From Capitella teleta (Eukaryota > Annelida > Polychaeta > Capitellidae): a stretch of 64,000 bases of DNA. Location of the stretch: the NCBI GenBank assembly GCA_000328365.1, contig KB304887.1:201845-265844 (forward strand), written 5' to 3'. The translations under genes and the position numbers were made by a program. This document shows positions 13,401-22,665 of this stretch, piece by piece (positions within the stretch are counted from its first letter, which is position 1; every line of letters starts with the position of its first letter). The notes beneath the pieces are model-generated. The model saw nothing but the letters and a program-made list of their open reading frames with translations. It was not told where the DNA came from and searched no databases.

Positions 13401-13719
13401 AATGATTCATGCAATGGAAATAATTAAGCTTCATTTATTTTATTTACTTTATTGCTACAACACTTGACGGTTACCTTAATTTGGTTATTGGGCCAAAAGC
13501 GACAAATTTTTTCCTAAACTTTCTAAAGTGAATTTTTGCCTATGGGTCATTATAACAACTCTGACCTGCGTTGTCCAGGGAGTTGACCGGTGTACTGTCC
13601 ATTCTTTTCCCGAATCTTCCTTGAGGTCTCCATGCGAATTGTCCTTCAGCGCTGCTCGGAGTAATGGACAGCAAAGCGAGAATAGCGGACAAAATGCCCA
13701 TGATGATAAGTTTAGACAT
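4437..13719 (-). CDS. luqin-type neuropeptide precursor, two coding exons
   Basis: Predicted 101-residue secreted precursor. Exon 1 (13719-13566) encodes a signal peptide (about residues 1-24, MSKLIIMGILSAILALL...), then QFAWRPQGRF followed by Gly-Lys-Arg, the amidation and dibasic cleavage signal. Exon 2 (4588-4437) ends with CINAGTKGYYKC, two cysteines exactly ten residues apart. Luqin precursors are known for a WRPQGRF-amide directly after the signal peptide and a distal Cys-x10-Cys. Exon 1 ends in phase 1 at a CAG/GTCAGAG donor, and exon 2 follows a CTGCAG acceptor in matching phase, so both halves join without frame change. Luqins are secreted signalling peptides acting on a G-protein-coupled receptor. 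The 9-kb intron is packed with transposon remains. A TATA box lies at 13762-13769. A GTATAC donor-like site near the end of exon 2 is probably not used, because the frame stops seven codons later and a poly(A) signal follows. The sequential match of peptide, phase and Cys spacing makes me confident. Confidence 0.88.
5035..5285 (-). mobile_element. decayed Tc1/mariner-like transposase C-terminus
   Basis: On the minus strand one frame reads IIDELRQYMTEEWGDIPVET, the helix that follows the catalytic DDE core in Tc1 transposases (typical W-x-x-IP-x-E). A few residues upstream NPFYTLWTKRSKRLI resembles the SPDLNP-I-E-x-LW segment, and in a neighbouring frame LPSPACSPE continues it, showing a frameshift. 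A stop follows the IDGM corresponding to the usual DSMPRR. No terminal inverted repeats were found. It lies inside the luqin intron. Confidence 0.65.
6409..6422. promoter_or_regulatory. RFX X-box-like palindrome
   Basis: GTTGCCATGGTGAC differs little from the RFX X-box consensus GTNRCC-(0-3)-RGYAAC. It is one of several such sites in the window. Function unknown; it lies in the luqin intron. Confidence 0.3.
6518..7488 (-). mobile_element. 5'-truncated LINE (CR1/L2/Jockey-type), 3' half of ORF2
   Basis: A 276-codon open frame at 7472-6642 carries reverse-transcriptase motifs in order: NGVRQGGVLSPVLFNIYVDD, then the catalytic FYADDLVLL box, then a CKYLGV motif, followed by the thumb and C-terminal region. 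The upstream part of the enzyme and all of ORF1 are missing, the usual 5' truncation of target-primed insertion. Downstream is an AT-rich 3' UTR that ends in a TTATTATT-type microsatellite tail at about 6518-6545, as in CR1/L2-like elements. The frame is still uninterrupted over 276 codons, so the copy may be fairly young. No target-site duplication was evident. It lies in the luqin intron in the same orientation as the gene. Confidence 0.85.
7870..8415 (+). mobile_element. decayed RTE-like LINE, C-terminal part of reverse transcriptase
   Basis: Three frames together show the familiar order: IWNIRYAHDTTIVA (degenerate YADDT box, second Asp region partly lost), then KAEKLRLKINRNETATM, then VENVEFLGSHVTSDG (the F-LGS motif), then IKTRIGVAKS, then a weak AFEMWLWRRVL near 8380. 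This series is typical of RTE/BovB-related and similar elements. Frameshifts and stops separate the pieces. Old relic, opposite in orientation to the LINE next to it. Confidence 0.7.
8793..8802. promoter_or_regulatory. TCTCGCGAGA promoter palindrome
   Basis: The 10-bp palindrome TCTCGCGAGA is a known CpG-promoter element of animals (bound in vertebrates by BANP). It sits about 300 bp upstream of a small ORF at 9090, in a CG-containing stretch with an E-box (8779) and an RFX X-box-like site, GTTGCCATGGAAAC at 8886-8899. I infer an active promoter here on the plus strand. Confidence 0.45.
9090..9236 (+). CDS. possible secreted micropeptide or first coding exon
   Basis: A 48-codon frame begins MPMDVLCASGIPLFLLLASL, a plausible signal peptide or signal anchor, then turns polar (ETNNRRATQDSSLKKINEHN). 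It follows the TCTCGCGAGA promoter-like segment by about 300 bp. A GTATGA donor-like site at about 9221 suggests it could instead be the first exon of a longer gene. Not recognised; no homologue known to me. The call rests on promoter context and the hydrophobic start only. Confidence 0.25.
   Translation: MPMDVLCASGIPLFLLLASLETNNRRATQDSSLKKINEHNKHVLYDSV
9240..13560. other. rest of luqin intron, no supported gene
   Basis: AT-rich with many short frames. Minus-strand frames at 11009-11245, 11245-11427 and 11604-11849 look somewhat coding-like (for example MADIFTVLPKKKAPINSERE at 11364) but show no recognised domain and do not join cleanly. A GGA/AGG-rich tract lies at 12520-12577. Confidence 0.4.
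12520..12577 (+). repeat. AGG-rich purine tract
   Basis: Imperfect (AGG)n / (GGA)n microsatellite. It creates spurious Ser/Pro- or Leu-rich frames on the other strand. Confidence 0.9.
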
Positions 13720-13761
13720 CGTTGCGATCAGCGGACAGAATTCCTCGCGCAAAAGGACTCG

Positions 13762-13769
13762 TTTTTATA
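13762..13769 (-). promoter_or_regulatory. TATA box of the luqin gene
   Basis: On the minus strand TTATAAAAA precedes the chosen luqin ATG by about 45 bases, which would leave a 5' UTR of roughly 15-20 bases. Position and sequence fit a core promoter. Confidence 0.6.
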
Positions 13770-15234
13770 ACCGGTGTCTTTGTTGATCAACCTGTCCAAA
13801 AGAAGTTTACAGCTGCTGTACCTTCCGTCACGCGTTCCGTCTGTTTATCCAATGGCCGATTCGCGCGCTCTCCCTCTCTGTCTCTCTCTCTCTCTTGCGT
13901 TGCAGGGCGATTTTCTGAGCGGAGAATTGCTGCACGCTGATTGGTGGCTTCAGACAAATGACGTCATCAACGGACTTCGATTGCACTTCCGCTGGGAAAT
14001 CGCCATGATTATCTAAACATTTATTTTCGATCCTCCGTGTGCCATTACGCTCGCCTACGTATCCCGAGAGCGCGTGCTGTGTGGCCGCCTCGTCCCACTC
14101 ATAGAGTTATTAGAACTGAAACAATGAAATTGTAGGCTCCGGTTATTTATAAATAGGTACACAGAAATACCTTTGCAGCTTAAACTACGTCTCCAGGTTT
14201 CAATCAAGAAAGGTCACCATTCTTACCAATAATGACTAATCGATATTGTGATCTTTATAATAACACCTGCCGAGAAAATATCAAAGCTAATATGCATTTT
14301 TAATTATTTGAATATACGGGATGTTCTTGTATTCTCGCTACAAATAACATACATTTTCTTTTGAAGACGCTTGAAAATATTTATTTATAGATCTTACAAG
14401 TTAGAAAGAATGCGAGAAAAGCATGAAAATAAAAGGTGAACAAAATAATACGAATAGAAATCGAATAGACAATTGGATGGAAAACCATTGACTATAATGA
14501 TATAGAATAATTAATTAATTCAGCTATCAATACAGCATATGAATATGTTCATAGTCATCTCAGAGGATTTTGATGACAGCGAAATTGTGGGGCAAAACGT
14601 TTGATGAGATATAATGGTGATGCATGGGATCATGATGTCATCTGTTGTTTAATCCAAAACATGAACACAGGTCGGCTCATTCCACGCTGATAGTGTCGCC
14701 CTCCAACCAACCGCGTTCATTGACAGTCTCTCTCTCATCGGCGACAGTTTTTTCTGGATTTGAAGCGCTCCTTTCGCACAGAACATTCTGGAATCATGTC
14801 GACCATTAATAACGTTCAGAACACTGTAACTGATATCCGCCCAAGGTCACAAAGGTCAGGGTCACTTGGGATATTCACGTAGAGAATGAAATGAACACGC
14901 CTGTTCAGGTGCGCAGGTGGGCACCCTCGCCTGCATATATTTTATGCTTGATACGACGCCAGAAAGCGGAGGTTTTTCTTTGTCTCCGACGACCAACGAA
15001 GCGATCTCCGATTGTCAGCGGTTGCTCCGGACGCTTTCTTGTTCTGCGTCGATTGCGAAGGTGACAAGAAAGTGTCCTCTCTGGTGAAGATGACCGGCAC
15101 ACAACATAACTATAGAGTGTTGCTATTTAACTTGTTATAGGGTGCGGTATCAGTGACTGACAAGATGCAAAAGACGATATTGAATAGGCAGCCAGTGCAG
15201 GTTTTTCAGTTATTCACAATGTTCATTGTTCCGT

Positions 15235-15425
15235 TATAGAAGACGTATTGTTGTTTAGTTTGTCGGGAATGAACAGGTGTGAGTCATCAGCGTACATTCC
15301 TTCTGCTTCAATGATGTCTGCTAATGACTGTACATTTGGATACAAGAGAGTGTTGCCCCAAAAATAGACCATTAAAAGAGACAGAGGACTCAGAGACAAA
15401 CAGCCGACTTCGAGAACAACTTGTT
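15235..15425 (-). mobile_element. LINE reverse-transcriptase fragment with YADD box
   Basis: The minus strand reads LADIIEAEGMYADDSHLFIP, matching the catalytic box of CR1/Jockey-type reverse transcriptases (consensus ...YADDTQLY). The preceding LSPLSLLMVYFWGN resembles the PLLF-x-LY segment. Only about 60 residues survive. Relic. Confidence 0.65.
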
Positions 15426-16177
15426 GACACTGGCGTCTAAGATATAATTGAAATCAACCATGGACATTCTAAAAAATTCTGCTCAACAACCAAATAAGTG
15501 TTACCAATGAGGAACTACCCTGGGGGTGCAATACTCAAACACATTCTAATAGACATACATTTATAGTGATATATAATAACGTTCATTAACAGAAGGGTAA
15601 AATTTTAAGACACTAACAGAAGTATTTTCCACATTACCTAACAAATTAGCATATGTTGCGAAATTATTATTTTATTGGCTGACTGGTTTTCTTATCAAAT
15701 TATCATTATCAGTAATTTTTCATGCACCTCTCTAGCGCAATAATTTTCGTTTTAACTAAATTTAGTATTTTCGGAAATCGATTTCAGTGTCATCACAGCC
15801 ATGCCAACACACAAGCAGTGTACTAAATTAAAATCAGTGATCAGATGTTGTGAGAAAGTGTTATGAGAGGCCACAAATCAAACTTTTGGCTCCCGGAATG
15901 AGGTTTTGACGGTGATGTCGGTAGAAGTGCGCTCAATCAAACAGTAGTTATGTCAGGTAAACAGCAAAGCAAAATGTGATCTTGTGAATAGTCGCTCTAT
16001 CTGACCTCTAAATTCCACGTCTCTTAATTGTAGAGCGTGTTCTATGTTCGATCGATAACTTTTCGAACAACCCTCGTATGTTGCTATTGCCCTCTCGAGC
16101 GAGAATTAGTCAGTAAACGCTTGTGATGCAGAAAGGACAGCAGAATCGCTGTACATAGAGGACAGTATTTAGGTTGT

Positions 16178-16480
16178 GTGGGTATGCAGTGGTATTTAAC
16201 ATCGCGTGCACAGGGGTCGTGGGTTCGATTCCCGGTCGCAACTTTGCGGGGTCAAATTCCCCGGCATGAAACCTCTCAGGTTCACTACAGCATGACACAT
16301 GTGTGATTGCATAATGTCAAAATATAGACCTAGTTGGACAGTGATCGATATTTGAGCTCGATTAAGCAGGCTGTGCATTCGCGGAGTTGAGTTGTGTTGG
16401 TTGGATGGGTCCAATAACCAGGGAAAGTGTTGAGCCGTCATGAAGGCAGACGGAAATCCATTTTACTTTACTTTACATAA
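16178..16480 (+). mobile_element. tRNA-derived SINE-like element
   Basis: GGTTCGATTCC at 16222-16232 is a full RNA polymerase III B box, with an A-box-like GGTATGCAGTGGT about 40 bases upstream, the spacing of a tRNA gene. The sequence does not fold into a complete tRNA, and about 240 bases of unrelated body follow, ending in an ACTTT-type simple tail at about 16462-16478. That is the build of a tRNA-headed SINE. Borders are approximate. Confidence 0.55.
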
Positions 16481-17235
16481 CTCAATCAGGAGAAATAAAT
16501 AAATAATGCCGGATTAACATTTAGTTTTATTTAATCAAGCTGTTTAACATAAAAGTTCCGTAAAATTCCCGCATAATGGATATTCTTTCTGCAATCATTA
16601 CATAATTAATTACAAGTTCACAAGTTCACAACATAATAATTGTTAATACCTTGTTTACAAAGTGTCACTTGTGAATTAATTTAATCGAGCTGTTCTCACA
16701 TTTATTTGAACACTAATTAATAAATTCTAATTGCCAATTTGAACCTTTTCTCTGACATGTGTAATTAGCACGAATGTTCAAATAATCATTACTGATACAA
16801 ACTTAATTAGCGAGTTAAGGTGTTATTAATTAGTTCACTGTTAATTATCACAAATAGTGCAGAGTGCCTTACACTCTTTCTGCATGTTCATATTATATAG
16901 ACCATGATTCATGGTCTGACTGAATCCACTGAATTATATAATATAATAAAATAAATAATTAATAATTATATATTGTTATATAATTAATATTTTGACCAAT
17001 TAATATAAAACATAAATAATTAATATATTACAAAGAGCAAATGCAAAATACCCCAGAGGGTGTCAGGGGTGTTAGTAATCTGTTCTATGAGTGACCCTGG
17101 CGTTGATACAAAGTACCAACCATGCAATACTCTCAATTAAAAAGAACACTAATTTTAGATAAATTGATGGTGAAAGAGTGAGATAAAGGTCTATGAGATA
17201 TGAGACCAAATGAGATAGGAGTCGAATTAGATACA

Positions 17236-17365
17236 GGGGTCGTGATGGCGCAGTGGTAAATGGTCTCGCTACTAGAGGGACGTGGGTTCTTGTGTTCAGG
17301 TGCTCCCTCATTTTGAGGACGTGAGAGGGGATTCGGAATGAGGTCAACACCCGGGGATCGCTTCG
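17236..17365 (+). mobile_element. second tRNA-related SINE head
   Basis: GGGGTCGTGATGGCGCAGTGGT contains a clear A box (TGGCGCAGTGG at 17246-17256). A degenerate B-box area (GACGTGGGTTC) follows at about 17279. The leading GGGGTCGTG also appears near the B box of the 16.2-kb element, but the bodies differ, so the two need not be the same family. Confidence 0.4.
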
Positions 17366-17762
17366 TGCCTGATGAGTGGTGCATCTATGAATAACCTCCG
17401 TGAGTACAAGATGAATGCGATTTCGACTTCCTCCGCTGAGAGACTTTTGTGTCGCAACAGAATTCGAGTAATGAGATTGAAGAGATGCGATTGACTTCTC
17501 TTTTCTTGATCTCGTCAGCGTCGTGAGGTCATCATAGTAAAATGAACGACGTGCGTGCGAACCAAACAGGGCTCCAAATCCCCACCAAGTAATCGACCGA
17601 CCGACCGCTAACTCATTTTACGGTTGTAACTGGGTGTTCGTGTTGAGAGGTTCTATTCAGCGTCAACCTCACACTCGCTCACGGGAACCTTTACGAAAGA
17701 TGCGTCGATCAAAGAAATTAATCGAGAACCAAAAAAAGGCGATTGCCAAACATGATGTCAGC

Positions 17763-17789
17763 CTTTTTTTTTTTTTTTTTTTTTTTTTT
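17763..17789 (+). repeat. poly-T run
   Basis: Homopolymer of about 27 T, possibly the tail of a minus-strand retroposon; no element body was recognised beside it. Confidence 0.9.
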
Positions 17790-18440
17790 GGTCTGTAGCT
17801 CAATTGATGAATTCTCCGGTTGCCATGGATACAGAGTGATTCAACTTTTTATTTCTTTATTTTTTTCTGCTTACATTTTTGTTAATTTAATTAGCTCTTC
17901 GCTCTTTTTGCAATCAGTCCTATAATTGTGTACCAAGGGTCAGTTACTTGGTAAACACAAACTTCACAGTACTAAATACATATTTATACATGTAGTATCT
18001 CGGATAAACACCGAAATAACTGTGAATAAAGACTCTCGAGAGATTGGAAAAAACGATGACAGCGATGAAGTTCATCTTATTTTATCTTATCTGAACAATT
18101 AACAATGTTCTGCCGTGTAGTGTAGCGACCCACAACCGCACTCGCAATCTAAACGCGGTGGTGATTTGACTCATCTCGCACCAATCCATCACGCTTGTTT
18201 TGTACGGAGGAAATCGTTGCTCAGTAATTCCGACACTAAAGGAAGTTCTCCGTCTTTTGCTGACAAATTAAATTGAATTGTCATTCAGGGAATTAGTTAT
18301 TCATTCCCAGGATCCCCCTCTTCCTTCCACCACTCCCTGCAACCCCATTCCTCGCTCGACGCCGCTATTATTCAATATTGCAGCCTCAGTTCACAGAAGA
18401 AATTTACGCAGGAATTTACGACGAGTGTGAATCAGAGATA

Positions 18441-18475
18441 TTCATAACGCACTCAGCGCTCATAATGTATTCAAA
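18441..18475 (+). repeat. TTCATAACGC-family repeat copy
   Basis: TTCATAACGCACTCAGCGCT is followed by CATAATGTATTC, the same start as the repeats at 50515, 50584 and 62982. It lies about 100 bp upstream of the presumed 5' exon of the GH27 gene. A reverse half-site, GTGCGTTATGATT, lies at about 18654. Confidence 0.5.
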
Positions 18476-18894
18476 TCATGTGACCTCTTCACTGCGCTTC
18501 GCTGCATTCAGTGAAAGACGATGAAAATATCTTCGTCTTTCAATCTTTGTTTATCGGTTGTGTTCGTGTAGTTTGGTCGCTTGTGATAGTTCGCTGAGAG
18601 GTAATATTATGTGGTCTTAATGTTAATTAGTGGGTTCCAGTTCCGATGTAGACGTGCGTTATGATTGTTTTGTGTTGATTGTACTTAATTTGTTCGTATA
18701 TTAACTTTATAAAGTATCATTTGTTTTCGTTGTGTTTTTGTGAGTGTGAATCGTATAGATATTGGTGTAACATCTGGTATAATGAGTATATGATAATTAC
18801 TATGCCTACAGACTCGTATACTTTCACTTGGTAAGTTGGTATATAATTTATTGTTGACTCATCCGAATGAATAAATCATTACGTACTTTTCAGA

Positions 18895-21053
18895 ATGCAC
18901 ATCATAACGGTGCTTGCATTCATAACGCTCCTTTGGGACGTCGCTGCCCTGGACAATGGGTTGGCCTTGCGTCCTCCGATGGGCTGGAGCTCCACCGAAA
19001 GATTCGGCTGCAACACTAATTGCCGTGACTACCCTGACGACTGCATCAGCGACGGTTTGCTGCGAACGATGGCCGATGCGATGCAGTACAAGATGAAGGA
19101 AGCCGGCTACACGTATCTCTCGCTGGGAGATTGTTGGATGTCCAAAGAGAGAGATGCCCAAGGGCAGCTGACGGTTGATTCCAAGCGGTTCCCCTATGGT
19201 TTTAAAGCTCTGGTTGATTATGTGAGTTTATTAAATTATGTGAACAGCGTACTCACTTTGAGTAGTATACTGAACATAGTCTCAAGATTCGCTTTGATTT
19301 GATATGCAACATGATTATGTTGTGAACTAAATTATACCCTTATCTTATCTTATCTTATCTTATCTTATCTTATCTTATCTTATCTTATCTTATCTTATCT
19401 TATCTTATCTTATCTTATCTTATCTTATCTTATCTTATCTTATCTTATCTTATCTTATCTTATCTTATCTTATCTTATCTTATCTTATCTTATCTTATCT
19501 TATCTTATCTTATCTTATCTTATCTTATCTTATCTTATCTTATCTTATCTTATCTTATATAGGTTCACACCAAAGGGTTGAAGGTGGGTGTGTATCTCTC
19601 CGCTGGCAATGCGTCTTGCAACGGCTTCCCCGGCAGTCTTGGTCACTACGAAACGGACACTCAGACCCTGGCTTCGTGGGGGGTCGATATGGTCACTCTG
19701 TCCAGTTGTGGGCTCAAAGACGCTGGAGATATCGACGCTGGTCAGTTGTGGTCAAGCAGATAAGATCTCTCTTGATCTGAGTAATTTTCATATTGTCCAC
19801 CCTTGATCTTCTATGATCTTATTTTACATTATCTTATCATATCCAATATTATCCTATCTTACCCAATCATATCTTATCCAATATTATCCTATCTTACCCA
19901 ATCATATCTTATCCAATTTTATCCTATCTTATCATATCTGATCGTATCTCCTATCGTATCCAATCTTATCCTATCTTATCTTATATCATCCTATCTCATC
20001 ATATCTTATGCTATCTTATTCTGCCTTATTCTATTTATCATATATTATCCTATCTTATCCTGCCTTACCCTATATATCCTATTGTATCTTATATTGCCCT
20101 ATGTTATTCAATATTATCATATCTTATCCTTCCTTTTCATATATTATTATATCTTATCCTATTTTATCCTATCTTATGTTAGCCTTTCAAGACTTCCAAC
20201 ACAACCTGAACAAAACCGGTCGCCCGATCGTCTTCAACTGTGAATGGCCGAACGCCTTACGAGAAAAAGGAAGACAGGTTAATTTGCATAATTTATGCAC
20301 ATCTGAGTATTTGCATAATTTCTTACAGATTGATTACGACTTAGTATCTAGAACTTGCAACATGTTTCGGACGTACAAGGACATCTACGACAGTTGGGAA
20401 AGCCTTCACGATCAGGTGAAATTCTTCGGAGACAACGAAAGAGAATTCGTGAATTACTCAAAACCCGGAAGCTGGAACTATCCGGATCAGGTGGGTAAAA
20501 CCCGGATCCCATGAATACAACCGGATTAATGAGCTTTCAGTTATTGGTTGGTGACTTTGGGCTGAGTATAGGCGAACAGGAAATGCAGATGTCGGTCTGG
20601 GCCATCATGGGAGGACCTCTCTTCGTTTCGGCTGACCTAAGGTCAATCTCAACCGAATCAAAGAACCTCCTCTTGAATAAACGAGCATTGGTCATCAACC
20701 AGGATTCACTGCAACCTGTTGGTCAGCAGGTCCAAGTGGTGACTATAACCAACGAAGTGATTGACCAATGCAATGATTTCCTCCTCCAGGCTGGTCAAGT
20801 CCGCATCTGGCGCCGGTCAATCTCTAAACCGAAAAGCAGCTACGCTTTCCTTCTGCTGTACACCAACATCTCCGGCGGTCCCTCCAAAGTGACCATCAAA
20901 TTGCGAGACCTCGGTTTGACCACTGCTGGTCAATACAATTTGACCAATGTATTCACTGGCGAGTTCCTGGGAACTTATAAACCATGGTATTATCTGAACG
21001 CTGAGGTTAATCCTGTTGGTTGCGTGTTCATCGACGCTGTTGCTCTCGATTGA
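18895..21053 (+). CDS. GH27 alpha-galactosidase / NAGA-like protein lacking the nucleophile
   Basis: Five coding exons: 18895-19221, 19563-19740, 20183-20277, 20329-20490, 20541-21053, all with GT/AG ends and matching phases, giving 424 residues (human GLA 429, NAGA 411). A signal peptide (about 1-17) precedes NGLALRPPMGW, the GH27 N-terminus. Known family landmarks follow: YLSLGDCW (75-81), VHTKGLKVGVY, GFPGS, SWGVDM, GRPIVFNCEW, RTYKDIYDSW (proton-donor Asp 218 kept), PGSWNYPD, INQDSL, and a C-terminal beta domain. The nucleophile motif K-F/L-D-G-C reads TLSSC at 154-158, so Ser replaces Asp; the first Asp of the DDCW substrate loop is Gly 78, and Asp in the GIYADVG strand is Ser. These are active-site residues in GLA and NAGA. 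I infer a secreted, possibly sugar-binding pseudoenzyme. The intact frame and splice sites argue against a simple dead copy. An acceptor at 18893 and a donor-like GAG/GTAATA near 18600 suggest a 5' UTR exon. Poly(A) signal AATAAA at 21125-21130. Confidence 0.9.
19339..19558 (+). repeat. perfect TTATC pentanucleotide array, GH27 intron 1
   Basis: About 43 uninterrupted TTATC units occupy nearly two thirds of intron 1 and run to within five bases of the acceptor TATAG at 19562. The perfect state means recent expansion. Confidence 0.95.
19815..20178 (+). repeat. degenerate TATCC/TTATC array, GH27 intron 2
   Basis: Intron 2 holds a diverged array of TTATC, TATCC and AATAT-type units, related to the perfect array of intron 1 but with many substitutions. 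It generates long Tyr/Leu/Ile/Ser-rich spurious frames. Confidence 0.9.
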
Positions 21054-21124
21054 AGGATGGTTTGCAAATGATTTCTATGATAATTTGTATAATGTTTGGA
21101 TTAATTTTAATGTTTCCATCGGGC

Positions 21125-21130
21125 AATAAA
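21125..21130 (+). terminator. poly(A) signal of the GH27 gene
   Basis: AATAAA 72 bases after the stop codon, followed by a T/G-rich stretch. Confidence 0.7.
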
Positions 21131-22602
21131 GTTGTTATTGTAGACGTTGGTTTTATTCTGAGTAGAACGGATGAATTTGATTGACTTTCAACGGAGTTAA
21201 TCGTTGGCTTCATGCACTATACACACAAGTCAAAGTTTAGGTCAAAATGTTTTGTCTGTCTTGAATACAAACAACAGCAGAGAAACACGTGTTAAATGGT
21301 TTCTGTTTAGTGGAAATGTTGAGGCTAAGTAAACACGAGTGAGATGTGTATGAAATGGACACCATTCAGTCGAGCAAGATATCACGCGATGCATCGTGGG
21401 AATGGAATTCGCAAGATCTAGCGTATCGAATGCCTTTGACACGTCTAGATATCGCGATTGAGTTTGTTTACTGTCCAGGGATCACGCGAGGGATTGCTTC
21501 TTGCGGAGGGAAGAAAATCATTGGGCTAAACATCAATAGGAGAGATGTGGTGATCTAAAGTTAGCTTAACTGCTCACTGAAATGTGAATATTAATGAGGC
21601 GACAACAGTTAAAGACTGTGAGCAGATTGGATTTTGTCCATTCCGAGATCTCGTGGGATTTCATGAAATATTAATGTAAATATATTTGCAATAAATCAAG
21701 CCATAAAATGCTTGAGTACTCGGCATTAGTATGATTGAGTGATGACATGAATACATTAGAAAATATTCAAGTCTTTAAGGAAATAAGAAAATCAATAAAA
21801 ACAGTTAAAGGAATTCATTTTGTATAGCTCAATATCCACCAAAGTGCTTAAAGCGCTGCCCCGCAAATCACGATTTTTTTTCTTTGGTTTTAAGGTTCCG
21901 ATTTTAATCTAAGAGACAACACGTTGGTGTTATGGAGCTGCGAATATGTGTGTTGAGAAGACTCGATAATACTGGCAACATTATTTATCGTGATCAGGTT
22001 GCAACACTCTAAGATGGAGCCAAACATGTAACTGAAATGTGAGTGTCGGTCAGATGTTGTATATTTGCATTCCTCCGTGATCGGTTGAATCCAACGGAGA
22101 TCCCTTTCGACTGATCAAGCGTCCAATGTGCCTGCAACCCCAATTTCCTTGTTCCACGCATCTCGTTTATGAAATGTAACAACGGGTAGCGAAAGGAAAG
22201 AGCCTCGATTTGACCCCAGAAGGGAGCAACGTTCGGTTGTCCCTCCGCCATATAAGTTCTGCATCTTGATGAGTGATGGAAAAATTGAAATACACGTTCA
22301 TTCATGAACCCTATCTTTCAGTTTCAGAGTACTAAAACCCAAGCTTGAGGAAACGGGCAACTAAGTATCTAACTAGGGAATAGTTTCATTTGATTGAATT
22401 TCAAAGAACATAAAGACTGAATATTTATTACTTCCACGCGTAGCATATTTATTTGATTCAATGTAACCGTGGTAACGTGTGTTTCAATACTGTCAAATCC
22501 ACTGTCATATTGATATCGTGCGACACTCGCCACTTTGGCACTTTAAAACTGTTCTTTTCCCTATTCATTATTATTGTTGTAAACCTTCAGCACAATCAGC
22601 TC

Positions 22603-22665
22603 TGCATATATTATGTTGATGACTGCATATATTATGTTGATGACTGCATATATTATGCTGTTGAC
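22603..22665 (+). repeat. three 21-bp tandem units
   Basis: TGCATATATTATGTTGATGAC twice exactly, then once with two changes. Confidence 0.9.

Larger units (their letters stand above)
13865..18540. other. intergenic DNA with transposon scraps
   Basis: No host gene is supported. It contains a CT-rich tract (13870-13895), a LINE fragment (15235-15425), two tRNA-related SINE-like elements (about 16178-16480 and 17236-17365), very AT-rich DNA at 16480-17050, a poly-T run at 17763-17789 and an X-box-like site GTTGCCATGGATAC at 17819-17832. Confidence 0.5.

Noticed and set aside
19803-20514. Tyr/Ile/Leu/Ser-rich open frames of 146 and 168 codons
   Set aside because: They arise from the degenerate TATCC array in GH27 intron 2. 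The real exons there are 20183-20277 and 20329-20490.
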